A stretch of 64,000 nucleotides of DNA from assembly GCA_029261655.1 (NCBI GenBank), contig JAJDAY010000008.1, forward strand, positions 1 through 64,000. Direction: 5' to 3'. This stretch comes from Nitrospinaceae bacterium (GTDB lineage: Bacteria; Nitrospinota; Nitrospinia; Nitrospinales; VA-1). The position numbers and the translations under genes are program-made. Numbering within the stretch: the stretch's first letter is position 1; each line of letters begins with the position of its first letter. The notes under the pieces are model-generated. The model did not search any database, was not told where the DNA came from, and was given only the letters and a program-made list of their open reading frames with translations. Of this stretch, positions 27,348-36,980 are shown in pieces.

Positions 27348-27385
27348 CCTATAATGGGTTACTTATCGAACCTGGGCCAAAAATA

Positions 27386-29950
27386 ATGACTCCGTTCAAA
27401 AAATTTTATCGCCTCCTTCCCACACTACTTTTGACATTTGCACTGAGTTCGATATTGTCCGCGTCCGCTTTTTCCAAGGGAGTCTCGACTCCCAACAAGC
27501 CATCCTCACCCTTGATCCAGAAAGTTCGCATCGGACCGCACCCGAAATACACCCGAATCATTGTGAAATTGAGTTCGCCCACTCCTTATGAGGTGAAAGC
27601 CGATTTTCCAGGGAGGAAGATAACGCTGACCCTGAACGATGTTCGATTGAATCCTGAAATCCAAACCCGGTCGATCAAAGACCAGAACCTGGAAAAAATC
27701 GGCATTAATTATTTAGGAAAAACCCTTGAGATCGTCCTGCACATCAGAAAAACCAATACCCGTTTTTTTCATTTTCTCGACACCGCCAAATCTCAAATTG
27801 TTCTGGATATAAACGGCGAGAATAAATCCATTCTGCAAACCCGGATCGGCGAAACAAAATCCGGTCTCGCCCCTCAACAGGAAGAATTCCGACCCAGAAA
27901 AAATAACTTCTCTCAGCCTCAAAAAAAATTCAAACCCAAAAAACAGGTCCGCGTGGTGGGAATGAGTCCAGGAAAGTTACGAGCCATCAATCGCCAGGAC
28001 ACAGAAAACAAATTAAAAGACGGCTGGGATGAATACCGATCCTCCCTCAAACTGTTTCAGGAAAAAGATTTCCCCAAAGCCATCGAATCCTATGAAAGTT
28101 TTATAAGCGCATATCCCGACAGCAAATATCTACCGCACATCTATTCCCTGCTTGCGGAAGCCCATTATCAAATCGCTTTTCGAGAACCTCACCCGGTGTA
28201 CGAAAAAGCGTTGGCGGCCTATAAAGAGGCTTCCAGACGCTTTCCGAATTCCAAATTCACCGATCACGCCAACGATCGAATCGCGCTCATCTATGCGGAG
28301 ATGGGTTACATACTGGAAGCAAAAACCAGGTACGAGGAAAGTTTGAGAAGCAACCCGAAAAGCCCTTATACTTTTGCCCGAAAAAATAATCTTGCCCTCA
28401 TGATGTTGCGGGATGGCAAACACGAAGAAGCCTATGCCGCGTTCAAAAGGTTGCTGATAAAAAGCCCCAAAAATATTGCCGCAAGGCCGGCGGTCTTTGA
28501 GATCGCTCACCATTACTACGAAAAAAAAGACTTTGAACGCGCCATCGAAATTTACAAAGACGGCGCCGCCCGCTGGCCAAGCGAACTCAGCGAACAGCAG
28601 GAAATCAACTTCAACATGGGACATATTTATTTCCTGAAGAAAAAATTTTCCAAAGCGCGGGATCACTTCTACGACCTGATAAACCTGGAACCCGACCACC
28701 CGAAAGCCCACACCGCTTTGAATATGATCGGCGACACCTATTTACTGGAAGCTAGAAACAAAGACGCCCTTGCGGTATTCGACGAATCCGCAAAAAGAAA
28801 TTCAGGGAGCAGCGCCTCCCAGTACGGGAAAATAAGGATGGCGGACATCGGAGTCATCGACTCCCGATTGAAGGTGAAGGATATTGTTTATAATACAGAG
28901 CCCTATTACCAGCCTTTCAAAACCTACGAGGAAATATTAAACGACGCAAAAGATGTTGAAATTCTTGCGGAAGTCACTTTGAGCCTGGGCATCGCTTATC
29001 TCAAAGAGCAGAACTACTTAAAAGCCGTGGAGGAATTTAAAAAGCTATTGCCACTGGGTCCCGACTCGCAATTCCACACGAAGGCCAAAAAATATATCCA
29101 GCAGGCCCTGGCATTTTCTGTGGACAAATATTCCCGGCAGGGAGGAGTCCTGCCGATTCTTTACTCCTACAGTGATTTTGCCAGCCTGTCCCTTGGCAAA
29201 GTGAACAGCTTAAAAACCGTGATGCAAATAGGAGAGGCCTATCAGGCCATAGGCATGTTTCCCCAGGCCCTCAGGTTTTACGAACGCGTTAAAAAACTGG
29301 ACGCCAATAACCTGTACAGAGACCGCATCTTTCTCAACCTCGGGCAAATTCATCTTGAGCAGAACAACTATAAAGATGCCGCGCTGGTTGCCCGGTCGTT
29401 TCTGAAAAATTATCCCAACAGCCCCCAGGTTCCCATCGCTTTAAAACTTTTAGCCAGTTCCCATACCGGCAGGAAACAATACGATCAGGCATTGATCGTG
29501 TATAAAAAACTATTGACCCGGCATAAAGAGAATATTTCCGAGACCCATTTCCTGCTCGGTGAAACTTATCAAAGCCTCAACAACCCGCCTGCCGCAATCA
29601 GGGAATACCGGCAGGCCATAAAAACTTTCGACCGCACCAACAAGATCATTCCCAACAGTGTGCGCAAGGCACACTACAACCTGGGCTTCGCCCTTTTCCA
29701 GAGCAGGAAATACTCCGAAGCCGCAAAAGCACTGGAGTCGGCCAGACTGTTATTTCCCGAACAACCGCAGACGGACTGGGCCGATTACCTCCTGGTTGAA
29801 AGCTATGAGAACCTGAAAAATCCCTCAAAAGCCACCGCCACCCTGAACAATCTGATTCAATCAAAAGACACCGACGAACTTTTAAAACAAGCCGCGGAAT
29901 CCAAACTAAAATTTCTCACCTGGGAAAAAGAATTTAAAGATACAATGTAA
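27386..29950 (+). CDS. Exported AMIN-like and TPR repeat protein
   Basis: Protein of 854 residues from ATG 27386. Residues 1-30 are a signal peptide (K-K-F-Y then a long Leu/Ser/Ala hydrophobic core). Residues about 42-150 look like an AMIN domain (V-R-I-G ... Y-T-R-I-I-V-K-L ... I-V-L-D-I), a fold that binds peptidoglycan or envelope partners. The remainder is a long array of tetratricopeptide repeats (A-I-E-S-Y-E-S-F-I, A-L-A-V-F-D-E-S-A and others). The sigma-54 promoter and position before flagellar regulator genes suggest an envelope scaffold for the flagellum. Exact role unknown. Confidence 0.82.
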   Translation: MTPFKKFYRLLPTLLLTFALSSILSASAFSKGVSTPNKPSSPLIQKVRIGPHPKYTRIIVKLSSPTPYEVKADFPGRKITLTLNDVRLNPEIQTRSIKDQNLEKIGINYLGKTLEIVLHIRKTNTRFFHFLDTAKSQIVLDINGENKSILQTRIGETKSGLAPQQEEFRPRKNNFSQPQKKFKPKKQVRVVGMSPGKLRAINRQDTENKLKDGWDEYRSSLKLFQEKDFPKAIESYESFISAYPDSKYLPHIYSLLAEAHYQIAFREPHPVYEKALAAYKEASRRFPNSKFTDHANDRIALIYAEMGYILEAKTRYEESLRSNPKSPYTFARKNNLALMMLRDGKHEEAYAAFKRLLIKSPKNIAARPAVFEIAHHYYEKKDFERAIEIYKDGAARWPSELSEQQEINFNMGHIYFLKKKFSKARDHFYDLINLEPDHPKAHTALNMIGDTYLLEARNKDALAVFDESAKRNSGSSASQYGKIRMADIGVIDSRLKVKDIVYNTEPYYQPFKTYEEILNDAKDVEILAEVTLSLGIAYLKEQNYLKAVEEFKKLLPLGPDSQFHTKAKKYIQQALAFSVDKYSRQGGVLPILYSYSDFASLSLGKVNSLKTVMQIGEAYQAIGMFPQALRFYERVKKLDANNLYRDRIFLNLGQIHLEQNNYKDAALVARSFLKNYPNSPQVPIALKLLASSHTGRKQYDQALIVYKKLLTRHKENISETHFLLGETYQSLNNPPAAIREYRQAIKTFDRTNKIIPNSVRKAHYNLGFALFQSRKYSEAAKALESARLLFPEQPQTDWADYLLVESYENLKNPSKATATLNNLIQSKDTDELLKQAAESKLKFLTWEKEFKDTM

Positions 29951-30007
29951 TCCTTTATAATGATCCGGCGAAAAGACACAACCCTTACCTTGTCACACAA
30001 ATAGTTC

Positions 30008-31294
30008 ATGAGCGAATCCCTCCAGGGGAAAAAAACTCCGAAAGAAGAACTGGAAATCCTCAGCCAGGCGTTTCAAACGTTCAATGAAGCCACGCAACAG
30101 CTCCAGGATTCATACGATGACCTGAAGGAGCGGGTGAAACTGCTTGATCTCGAACTCACAAAAAAGAATCAGGAACTGGAAAAAAACCTCACCGAAAAAG
30201 AGGAAGTAAAAAATTACCTGAACAATATTCTGGAAAGCCTGACCACCGGCGTCATTGTCATAGACAAGCAGGGAAGAATCACCACCTTCAATAAAACCGC
30301 CGGTCTGATCACCGGGCTGACCCCGGAGTCTTGTCTCGGCAAACCGCTCCCGGACCTGTTTCATGATGATTTGTTTGAGAACATGGTGTCGCGCCTGACC
30401 AAAACAGGAGGAGTCCCCTTGAGCGTGGACCGGGAAATCACCACCGCGACTGGAAGTAAAATACACGTCCAGGCTTCCGCATCCCCCGTGCTGGACCCCG
30501 ACGACCAGCAGATTGGAAGCCTTCTCATCGTAAAAGACATGACCCGTATCCGGCATCTTGAAACCGAAGCCCAGAGAAACCAGCGCTTGCGGGCCATGGG
30601 AGAAGTGGCGGCAGGCATCGCCCATGAGATAAGGAATCCCCTCGGAAGCATCGAACTCTTTGCTTCGCTTCTGAAAAAAGACGTGGAGGCAGACGAAGAA
30701 AAATTCAAGCTGGTGGAACATATTCGATCCGGAGTCAAGAATATGGACCGGATCATTTCCACCCTGCTGCTCTACGCCAAATCTCCGCGTCCATCCCAGC
30801 AAAAATGCGACATCCACCAATTGCTTTGCACCCTGCTCACAGGTTCATCCGACATCGTCATTCCCGACCACATTAATGTCCTCAAAAACTTTGAAGAAAA
30901 TGACGCCTGGGTCAATGGCGATCAGGAACTTTTAAAACAGGTCTTCGGCAACCTTATCAGGAACGCCGTCCAGGCCATGCCTAAAGGCGGTGAACTAAAA
31001 TTGACCACAAGAAAAGTCAGCGCTCCTTCAAACCTGACAGAAGCAGGAAACGACCACCGGCAATTCATCACCATCACCGTGTCAGACACCGGCTCCGGGA
31101 TTCCTCCAGACCATCTGGTAAAAATCTTCAACCCGTTTTTTTCCACCAAGGACAAAGGCACCGGCCTCGGTTTATCGATTTCCCATAATATTATCAAAGC
31201 CCACCAGGGAACCATCGACGCGGAAAGTGAAGAGGGAAAACCGACCCTTTTTATCGTGAAACTTCCCAGTTGGGATGACGAATTCGATGAATGA
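30008..31294 (+). CDS. PAS sensor histidine kinase (FlrB/FleS-like)
   Basis: Cytosolic kinase of 428 residues with no membrane segments. Coiled coil at about 25-70, PAS domain at about 71-180, HisKA with G-I-A-H206-E-I-R-N-P-L, and an ATPase domain with N-L-I-R-N-A-V-Q-A-M (N box), D-T-G-S-G-I and G-T-G-L-G-L-S. The PAS-only soluble layout matches FlrB/FleS kinases controlling sigma-54 flagellar genes. It overlaps the start of the NtrC-type regulator, its probable partner, and lies just downstream of the TPR gene in the same probable transcript. Confidence 0.88.
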   Translation: MSESLQGKKTPKEELEILSQAFQTFNEATQQLQDSYDDLKERVKLLDLELTKKNQELEKNLTEKEEVKNYLNNILESLTTGVIVIDKQGRITTFNKTAGLITGLTPESCLGKPLPDLFHDDLFENMVSRLTKTGGVPLSVDREITTATGSKIHVQASASPVLDPDDQQIGSLLIVKDMTRIRHLETEAQRNQRLRAMGEVAAGIAHEIRNPLGSIELFASLLKKDVEADEEKFKLVEHIRSGVKNMDRIISTLLLYAKSPRPSQQKCDIHQLLCTLLTGSSDIVIPDHINVLKNFEENDAWVNGDQELLKQVFGNLIRNAVQAMPKGGELKLTTRKVSAPSNLTEAGNDHRQFITITVSDTGSGIPPDHLVKIFNPFFSTKDKGTGLGLSISHNIIKAHQGTIDAESEEGKPTLFIVKLPSWDDEFDE

Positions 31295-32654
31295 TAATTT
31301 AGATAAAAAAATCCTGGTGGTGGACGATGAAAGCGAAATGCGGGTCGCTCTGGAAACCACCCTGAAACGGGAAGGTTATCAGCCGGTTTGTGTTGAGGAC
31401 GGGAAAAAAGCCTGGGAACGCATTCAGAATGAAAATTTTGACCTGATCGTGTCCGATGTCAAAATGCCCAAGATGGACGGGGTGGAACTCCTTCGCGCCG
31501 TGAAACAGCATGCGCCAAAAACCATCGTCATCATGATGACCGCCTACGGAGATATCGACAACGCGGTCGAAACCATGAAAATCGGCGCGTTCGATTACCT
31601 GCTCAAACCCTTTTCCGCCGAAATTCTGGTTTCATCGGTGAACCGGGCATTCATGAGAAGCCCGGAAAACCACACAACACCCTCAGCCGAACCCAAAGCC
31701 AAAATAGTTCCCGAAAGAGAAATCATCACCTGCAACCCTGAATTATTGAAACTCCTCAGTTTTGCCGAACAGATCGCCTACAGCAAATCCACCGTGCTGA
31801 TCATAGGAGAAACCGGAACCGGCAAGGAATTATTCGCACGACTCATCCATCAATGCAGTCCACGGGCGGACAAACCTTTTGTCGCCATCAATTGCGCGGC
31901 GCTTCCCGAAGGGCTGTTGGAAACCGAGATGTTCGGGCATGAAAAAGGCGCCTTCACCGGAGCCGATTTTCGTAAAGAAGGCAAGTTTGAGCTCGCCCAC
32001 AGGGGAACCCTCCTGCTCGATGAGGTGACCGAAATGTCCCTGCCCCTGCAAGCCAAATTACTGCGCGTATTGCAGGAGCACGAAATCGACAAAGTCGGCG
32101 GGAAAGAATCCATTCCCGTCGATGTTCGGGTAATCGCCACCTCCAACCGCGACATCAAAAAACGCATCCGGGAAAATCAGTTTCGTGAAGACCTATACTA
32201 CCGGTTGAACGTGGTCCCTCTCAAAATAAGCCCCTTGAGAGAAAGAAAAGAAGATATCCCTCTCCTGGCAGAACACTTTCTTTCGATGCATTGCAGGGAA
32301 AATAATAAACCCGTCGTGTCGATCGACGCATCCACCGTGACCCTTTTGAAAAAATACAACTGGCCGGGAAACATCCGTGAGCTGGGAAATATAATGGAAC
32401 GCGCCGCCCTTTTATGCAAAGAAGACACCTTACTGCCCCCCCATCTGTTTTTTGAAGACGACGCCAAAATGGGTGACGACCCTGAAAACAAACCGCTCTC
32501 AAATTTCCGCGGAACCATCCATCAAATGGAAAAAGAATTGATCCTGCAAACCCTTGAGGAGCAAAATGGCAACAAAACCCGCGCCGCTGAGTCCCTTGGG
32601 ATCAGTATCCGCACCCTGCGCAACAAATTGACTGAGTACCAGAGCAAAGAATAA
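31287..32654 (+). CDS. NtrC-family sigma-54 response regulator (FlrC/FleR-like)
   Basis: Protein of 455 residues. Receiver domain with acidic pair D13-D14, phospho-acceptor D57 and K108. AAA+ domain with Walker A G-E-T-G-T-G-K (174-180) and G-A-F-T-G-A (221-226), which contacts sigma-54. The C-terminal Fis-type helix-turn-helix is N-K-T-R-A-A-E-S-L-G-I-S. It should open sigma-54 promoters after phosphorylation by the kinase encoded upstream, including those at 27332 and 32852. I use ATG 31287, which overlaps the kinase stop; ATG 31275 in frame is also possible. Confidence 0.9.
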   Translation: MNDNLDKKILVVDDESEMRVALETTLKREGYQPVCVEDGKKAWERIQNENFDLIVSDVKMPKMDGVELLRAVKQHAPKTIVIMMTAYGDIDNAVETMKIGAFDYLLKPFSAEILVSSVNRAFMRSPENHTTPSAEPKAKIVPEREIITCNPELLKLLSFAEQIAYSKSTVLIIGETGTGKELFARLIHQCSPRADKPFVAINCAALPEGLLETEMFGHEKGAFTGADFRKEGKFELAHRGTLLLDEVTEMSLPLQAKLLRVLQEHEIDKVGGKESIPVDVRVIATSNRDIKKRIRENQFREDLYYRLNVVPLKISPLRERKEDIPLLAEHFLSMHCRENNKPVVSIDASTVTLLKKYNWPGNIRELGNIMERAALLCKEDTLLPPHLFFEDDAKMGDDPENKPLSNFRGTIHQMEKELILQTLEEQNGNKTRAAESLGISIRTLRNKLTEYQSKE

Positions 32655-32851
32655 AAGAACCTCCGCAAATTTCGGGACCGGCAGGGCATATTTTCCCGTT
32701 TCGTCAAATCCCTGACAGTTTTTTCCCCTGTCCGACGGAACCCGAAAAAACCCGGCAACCCCAATCTCCGCAGACCCCATATAACCAATTGAAAAACTTG
32801 AAGTTAAAAGAATCAATAAACCTTCAAATCAAAACGACTTTAAAACCCTCA

Positions 32852-32867
32852 TGGTATGAAAATTGCT
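32852..32867 (+). promoter_or_regulatory. Sigma-54 promoter before flgC
   Basis: TGGTATGAAAATTGCT has the -24 GG and -12 GC ten bases apart and differs in one base from the element at 27332. Transcription would start near 32878, about 70 bases before flgC. It lies in the 294-base gap after the NtrC-type regulator gene, which is otherwise without a gene. Confidence 0.8.
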
Positions 32868-32948
32868 GAAGTTCTAATGTGCCCAAGGCGATAAAAACTT
32901 AACTCGTTGTATTTTTTCACTTCGACAACTTTCAAGAAGGCGGTAACC

Positions 32949-33386
32949 ATGGATTTTTTGACGGCAATGCAAATCAGTTCTTCCGGGTTGGGCGTTCAAC
33001 GTCAGCGCATGGAAGTCATTTCCAGTAATCTGGCAAATGTAGAAACCACCCGAACTCCAGAAGGTGGCCCGTATCGCAAAAAGAGCGTCGTGGTCAGCGC
33101 CCTGCCACTGGAAAACGAATTTGCATCGGTGTTAAAAAATGAGTTGGGAGACACGCTGAATCAGGCTTTGGTCACCCAGGTGGTCCGTGACCAGTCAGAA
33201 CCCAGGACCGTTTTCAATCCCAGCCACCCGGATGCGAACAAGGAAGGTTATGTCGCCATGCCCAATATCAACGTCATCGGCGAAATCGTGAACATGGTGA
33301 CGACCACCCGTTCTTTTGAAGCCAATGTCACCGCCATAAACGCCGCAAAGTCCATGGCGTTGCGTGCCATAGAACTTGGCAGATAA
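32949..33386 (+). CDS. flgC: Flagellar basal-body rod protein FlgC
   Basis: Proximal rod protein of 145 residues. The N-terminus (A-M-Q-I-S-S-S-G-L-G-V-Q-R-Q-R-M-E-V-I-S) and N-L-A-N-V-E-T-T are the flagellar rod signature. P-N-I-N-V-I-G-E-I-V-N-M and the C-terminal helix R-S-F-E-A-N-V-T-A-I-N-A-A-K are typical of FlgC. ATG 32949 is preceded by an AAGAAGGCGG ribosome site, so an earlier in-frame start at 32907 is rejected. Usually flgC is flanked by flgB and fliE; here fliF follows directly. Confidence 0.93.
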   Translation: MDFLTAMQISSSGLGVQRQRMEVISSNLANVETTRTPEGGPYRKKSVVVSALPLENEFASVLKNELGDTLNQALVTQVVRDQSEPRTVFNPSHPDANKEGYVAMPNINVIGEIVNMVTTTRSFEANVTAINAAKSMALRAIELGR

Positions 33387-33499
33387 AAATGGAACAAAAT
33401 CATTGGGGCATGAAGACAACGGAAAGAAGGCCGCAAGCGTCCGCTCTAATATTCTTCTTCCCCAGTGAGGCGCGCTTAACAGGCGCATTGAAATAATTC

Positions 33500-35098
33500 A
33501 TGGATAAAATTCTCACATTTGTCAAACAGCTTTCCGAACGTTTTCAGGCGCTTCAACAAGGGCAGAAATTAGCAATATTTATTCTGGTGGCCGCCGGTAT
33601 AGCCTCCCTGTTCACCATGTCTTTGTGGCTGAAAGCACCCGACTATCAGCTCCTGTACGCCAAACTGGCTCCGTCCGACGCGTCTAAAATTGTCGATGTC
33701 TTAAAATCAGACAAAATCCCTTATGAGCTTTCCCAGGGCGGCCAGGCCATCCACATCCCCGCCAATGCCATCTATGAAACCCGTCTCAAGTTAGCCAGCG
33801 AAGGTTTGCCGGAAGGCGGTGAAGTTGGGATGGAAATCTTTGACGACAGCTCTCTTGGAATGACGGAATTCATTCAGAAACTCAACTATCAGCGAGCCTT
33901 GCAAGGAGAACTGAGCCGGACCATTCAATCGCTGGATGCGGTCGATCAGGCTCGGGTACATCTTGTCATTCCCAAAGACACCTTGTTCCTGAAAGAAAAA
34001 CCCCGAGGCAAGGCATCGGTCACCATAAAAATCAAACCTGGGAAAAATATCACCAGCGAGCAATCCCAGGGCATCGTTCACCTGGTGGCCTCAAGCGTCG
34101 AGGGGATCAGCGCGCAAGACGTTGTGGTGGTGGATTTAAAAGGTAATCTTCTTTCAGGCGATCAAGCAACTTCCGGAAGTTCCATGCGTACGTCCACAAA
34201 CTATCAGCACAAATTGATGGTTGAAAAAGAACTTCAGGACAATATTGTCCGCATGCTCGAAAACGCTTTAGGAGAAGGGACCGTCATCGCCCAGGTGAGT
34301 ACCGACCTCGATTTTGAATTGGTGGACAGAACCGAAGAAATTTTTGACCCGGATTCCCAGGTGGTGCGTAGCGAACAGCTCGTTTCAGAATCGACCCTGG
34401 GCGCACTGCCTCCAGGAGGTGTTCCCGGAGCCCAGGGCCTTGTCCCCGGAGGCACGGGCCAGACCACTGCGGGAAGCCAGGCGGCAAAACGGGACAAGGA
34501 AAACCAGACCTTCAATTATGAAATCAATAAAATCGTGCGGCAAATCTCGAAACCCATCGGCACGATAAAAAAATTGTCCGTCGCCGTTCTCATTGACGGA
34601 ACCATTTCCGGAGAGCCTCCCGCTTACCAGCCCCGAAGCGAAGAAGACATGGCCAAATATTTGCCCATTATCAAATCCGCCATCGGCTACAATGAAAAAC
34701 GCGGGGACCAGATCCAGTTGGAAAATATTCAGTTTGACCGGACTTTTGAACAGGAAGGGCAAAAACGGTTGGCAAAGTCCGAGACCATGGAGCTGGCCTT
34801 CAAGATCGCCCAATATTTATTGGGCGCGATTTTTATCCTGCTGTTTTTCACAAGGGTCATCCGTCCTCTTATCAACTGGATGACCACATCACTGGAAGTG
34901 GTTCCCGAAACCCATCAGCAGGGCCAGTTGACCACCTCCGAGATGGACGCCATCCAGGATGAGAAAAAAAGCCTTGGGGCGGCGGTAGATAATGAAGCGG
35001 CAGAAATCCGCAAGGCCGTCACTGAATTTGCCACCAACGATCCAAAATTCACAGCCGGCATTGTTCGTAAATGGCTCCGGGAAAAAACTCCGACTTAA
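33500..35098 (+). CDS. fliF: Flagellar MS-ring protein FliF
   Basis: Inner-membrane ring protein of 532 residues. One membrane helix near residues 25-45 and another near 438-458 flank the periplasmic ring-building domains (L-Y-A-K-L-A-P-S-D-A, Q-R-A-L-Q-G-E-L-S-R-T-I, V-H-L-V-I-P). The cytoplasmic tail that binds FliG is at the C-terminus (D-P-K-F-T-A-G-I-V-R-K-W-L). A Gly/Pro-rich loop near 298-325 is a normal spacer. Length is in the family range (520-570). Followed after 21 bases by fliG. Confidence 0.94.
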   Translation: MDKILTFVKQLSERFQALQQGQKLAIFILVAAGIASLFTMSLWLKAPDYQLLYAKLAPSDASKIVDVLKSDKIPYELSQGGQAIHIPANAIYETRLKLASEGLPEGGEVGMEIFDDSSLGMTEFIQKLNYQRALQGELSRTIQSLDAVDQARVHLVIPKDTLFLKEKPRGKASVTIKIKPGKNITSEQSQGIVHLVASSVEGISAQDVVVVDLKGNLLSGDQATSGSSMRTSTNYQHKLMVEKELQDNIVRMLENALGEGTVIAQVSTDLDFELVDRTEEIFDPDSQVVRSEQLVSESTLGALPPGGVPGAQGLVPGGTGQTTAGSQAAKRDKENQTFNYEINKIVRQISKPIGTIKKLSVAVLIDGTISGEPPAYQPRSEEDMAKYLPIIKSAIGYNEKRGDQIQLENIQFDRTFEQEGQKRLAKSETMELAFKIAQYLLGAIFILLFFTRVIRPLINWMTTSLEVVPETHQQGQLTTSEMDAIQDEKKSLGAAVDNEAAEIRKAVTEFATNDPKFTAGIVRKWLREKTPT

Positions 35099-35119
35099 AA
35101 ATTTAATCGAGACATCTTC

Positions 35120-36130
35120 ATGGCAAAAATATTTACAGGTCCCGAAAAAGCCGCCATTCTCATGGTGTCTCTGGGAGAGGAGCAAGCCATAAAGATACTT
35201 GAAAATATGGACGAACGTGAAATCCAAATGCTCGGCAACTATATGGCGGCCATGGGAGATGTGGATTCGCCTTCAATGGACGCCGTGACCAAAGAATTTT
35301 ATGACCAAGTGGACGCCGGTACAGGGGGGCTTGGCATCGGCGGGATGGATTTCTTAAAAACAGCCCTGATGAAAGCTCTCGACCCTGCAAAGGCCACGGA
35401 AATCCTCAACAATATCACCACCCCCGGCGAGGAAATGGGAGGTGGGCTTGAGACCGTTCGCATGTTGGAACCCGGAACCATCGCCTCTTTTATGGTCAAC
35501 GAGCATCCCCAAACGGCGGCCATCGTGATGGCCCATCTGGAACCTCAAAAAGCCAGCCAGACCATCCGGGAAATGCCGGAAGAATATCGCATTGAAATCA
35601 TTCATCGCATGGCCACGCTTGGGCGGGTAGCCCCGAACATCCTGCGTGAACTCGACGAGGCCCTGCAAAATGAATTCAGAGCTTCAGGGGCTGTCTCCGG
35701 CAGTAAACTGGGCGGCGTTGAAACCGCGTCCCACATCATGGGAGCCCTGGACCGGGCGACAGAAACCTCGATACTGACCGCCTTGGACGAGGTCGACCCG
35801 GACCTCGCCAATGAAATTCGCAACCTGAGATTCACTTACGAGGACATCGCTAAAGTTGACGACCAGGGCATCCAGTTGATCCTCAAAGAAGTCAACCAAG
35901 AGGATTTGCTCATTTCCCTGAAAACCGCAAGCGACACACTCAAGGAAAAATGGATGAGCAATATGTCCGAACGGGCGGCTATGATGGTGAAAGAAGATCT
36001 CGAATCCATGGGGCCTACAAAAATCAGCGATGTAGAAAAAACCCAGCAGAAAATCATTGCCGTGTGCAAACAGCTGGAGGAGGATGGCAAAATATCCATC
36101 GGCGGGGGACCGGGAGAAGAACTTGTCTAA
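35120..36130 (+). CDS. fliG: Flagellar motor switch protein FliG
   Basis: Switch-ring protein of 336 residues. N-terminal F-T-G-P-E-K-A-A-I-L-M-V-S-L-G is the FliF-binding part. The E-H-P-Q-T-A-A motif marks the middle domain contact with FliM. The C-terminal torque helix has F-T-Y-E-D-I-A-K-V-D-D with the charged residues that face the stator. It links rotor, switch and stator. Its stop lies within the start region of fliH (overlap of eight bases). Confidence 0.94.
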   Translation: MAKIFTGPEKAAILMVSLGEEQAIKILENMDEREIQMLGNYMAAMGDVDSPSMDAVTKEFYDQVDAGTGGLGIGGMDFLKTALMKALDPAKATEILNNITTPGEEMGGGLETVRMLEPGTIASFMVNEHPQTAAIVMAHLEPQKASQTIREMPEEYRIEIIHRMATLGRVAPNILRELDEALQNEFRASGAVSGSKLGGVETASHIMGALDRATETSILTALDEVDPDLANEIRNLRFTYEDIAKVDDQGIQLILKEVNQEDLLISLKTASDTLKEKWMSNMSERAAMMVKEDLESMGPTKISDVEKTQQKIIAVCKQLEEDGKISIGGGPGEELV

Positions 36131-36971
36131 AGACACCAAAAAATTCATCCCCACCGACTACTCATCCCAGAAAAAAGGCAACTCCGCAGACTCTCCGGAT
36201 CCGGGAGTCAAGCCATTCAACCTCAGCAACCTGGTTCCTAAAGACACGGACAAAAACAGCGCGTTTGTTTACGATTTGCCCGATGCGGCTAATTTTGATA
36301 TTCACAAGATCAAACGGGCCAAGCTGGGCGTCGTTGAAATAATGCGGGACACTCTCAACAAGGCGCAAGCCCAGGCGATGAAAATCCGCGAAACTGCGGA
36401 AAAGGAGGCCCACGACAAAGGCCATGCCGAGGGTTTCAAAAAAGGAGAACAGGATGCCAGGGAAGAATTTCAACCCTGCCTGAAGTCCGCCGAGGATATC
36501 ATTCAGGAAATGAGCGGATTCCGCAAAAAAATGTATTCCAAAGTGGAACGGGAAATGATCGAAATGGTGATTTCCCTGGTTAAAAAAATCATCCACTTTG
36601 AACTTTCCACCAGGGATGACAGTATTCAGGAAATGATCCGGCTGGCGGTTCAGTCGGTTCTCGATAAAGAATCGATGACGATAAAAATAAACCCGGCGGA
36701 TAAAGAACACGCAGAAAATTTTCGTCCGGAATTGCAGCATTTGTTCGGAGAAATCAAAAATATTTCCTTTGAGGCCAGTACGGGTATCGACAGGGGCGGT
36801 TGCATCATCGAAACCAACTTCGGAACGGTGGACGCCAGGATGGATAAACTTGGAGAACAAATCGACAAAATCCTGCATCTTGCTCCTCCCCCTCTTGAGG
36901 AGGAACCCCAAAAAGATCCCCCCCTCGAAGACGAACCAGATGCCCCCCCTGAACCAGAACCCAAACCCTGA
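36123..36971 (+). CDS. fliH: Flagellar export protein FliH
   Basis: Export-ATPase stator/regulator of about 282 residues. A long charged helical middle (A-Q-A-M-K-I-R-E-T-A-E-K-E-A-H-D-K-G with G-x3-G spacing) and a C-terminal domain with R-L-A-V-Q-S-V-L-D-K and D-R-G-G-C-I-I-E-T identify FliH. The C-terminus is rich in Pro and Glu. I choose TTG 36123: a GGGAG ribosome site lies just before it and it overlaps the fliG stop. An ATG at 36057 would overlap fliG far more. FliH binds FliI to control its ATPase. Confidence 0.88.
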   Translation: MSKDTKKFIPTDYSSQKKGNSADSPDPGVKPFNLSNLVPKDTDKNSAFVYDLPDAANFDIHKIKRAKLGVVEIMRDTLNKAQAQAMKIRETAEKEAHDKGHAEGFKKGEQDAREEFQPCLKSAEDIIQEMSGFRKKMYSKVEREMIEMVISLVKKIIHFELSTRDDSIQEMIRLAVQSVLDKESMTIKINPADKEHAENFRPELQHLFGEIKNISFEASTGIDRGGCIIETNFGTVDARMDKLGEQIDKILHLAPPPLEEEPQKDPPLEDEPDAPPEPEPKP

Positions 36972-36980
36972 CCAGGCGTT

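Noticed and set aside
27164..27385. N-terminal extension of the AMIN-like/TPR protein
   Set aside because: It would place the start before the sigma-54 promoter and before the signal peptide; ATG 27386 fits both.
36162..36911. A 249-codon minus-strand open frame opposite fliH
   Set aside because: Antisense shadow of a flagellar gene in a tight operon.
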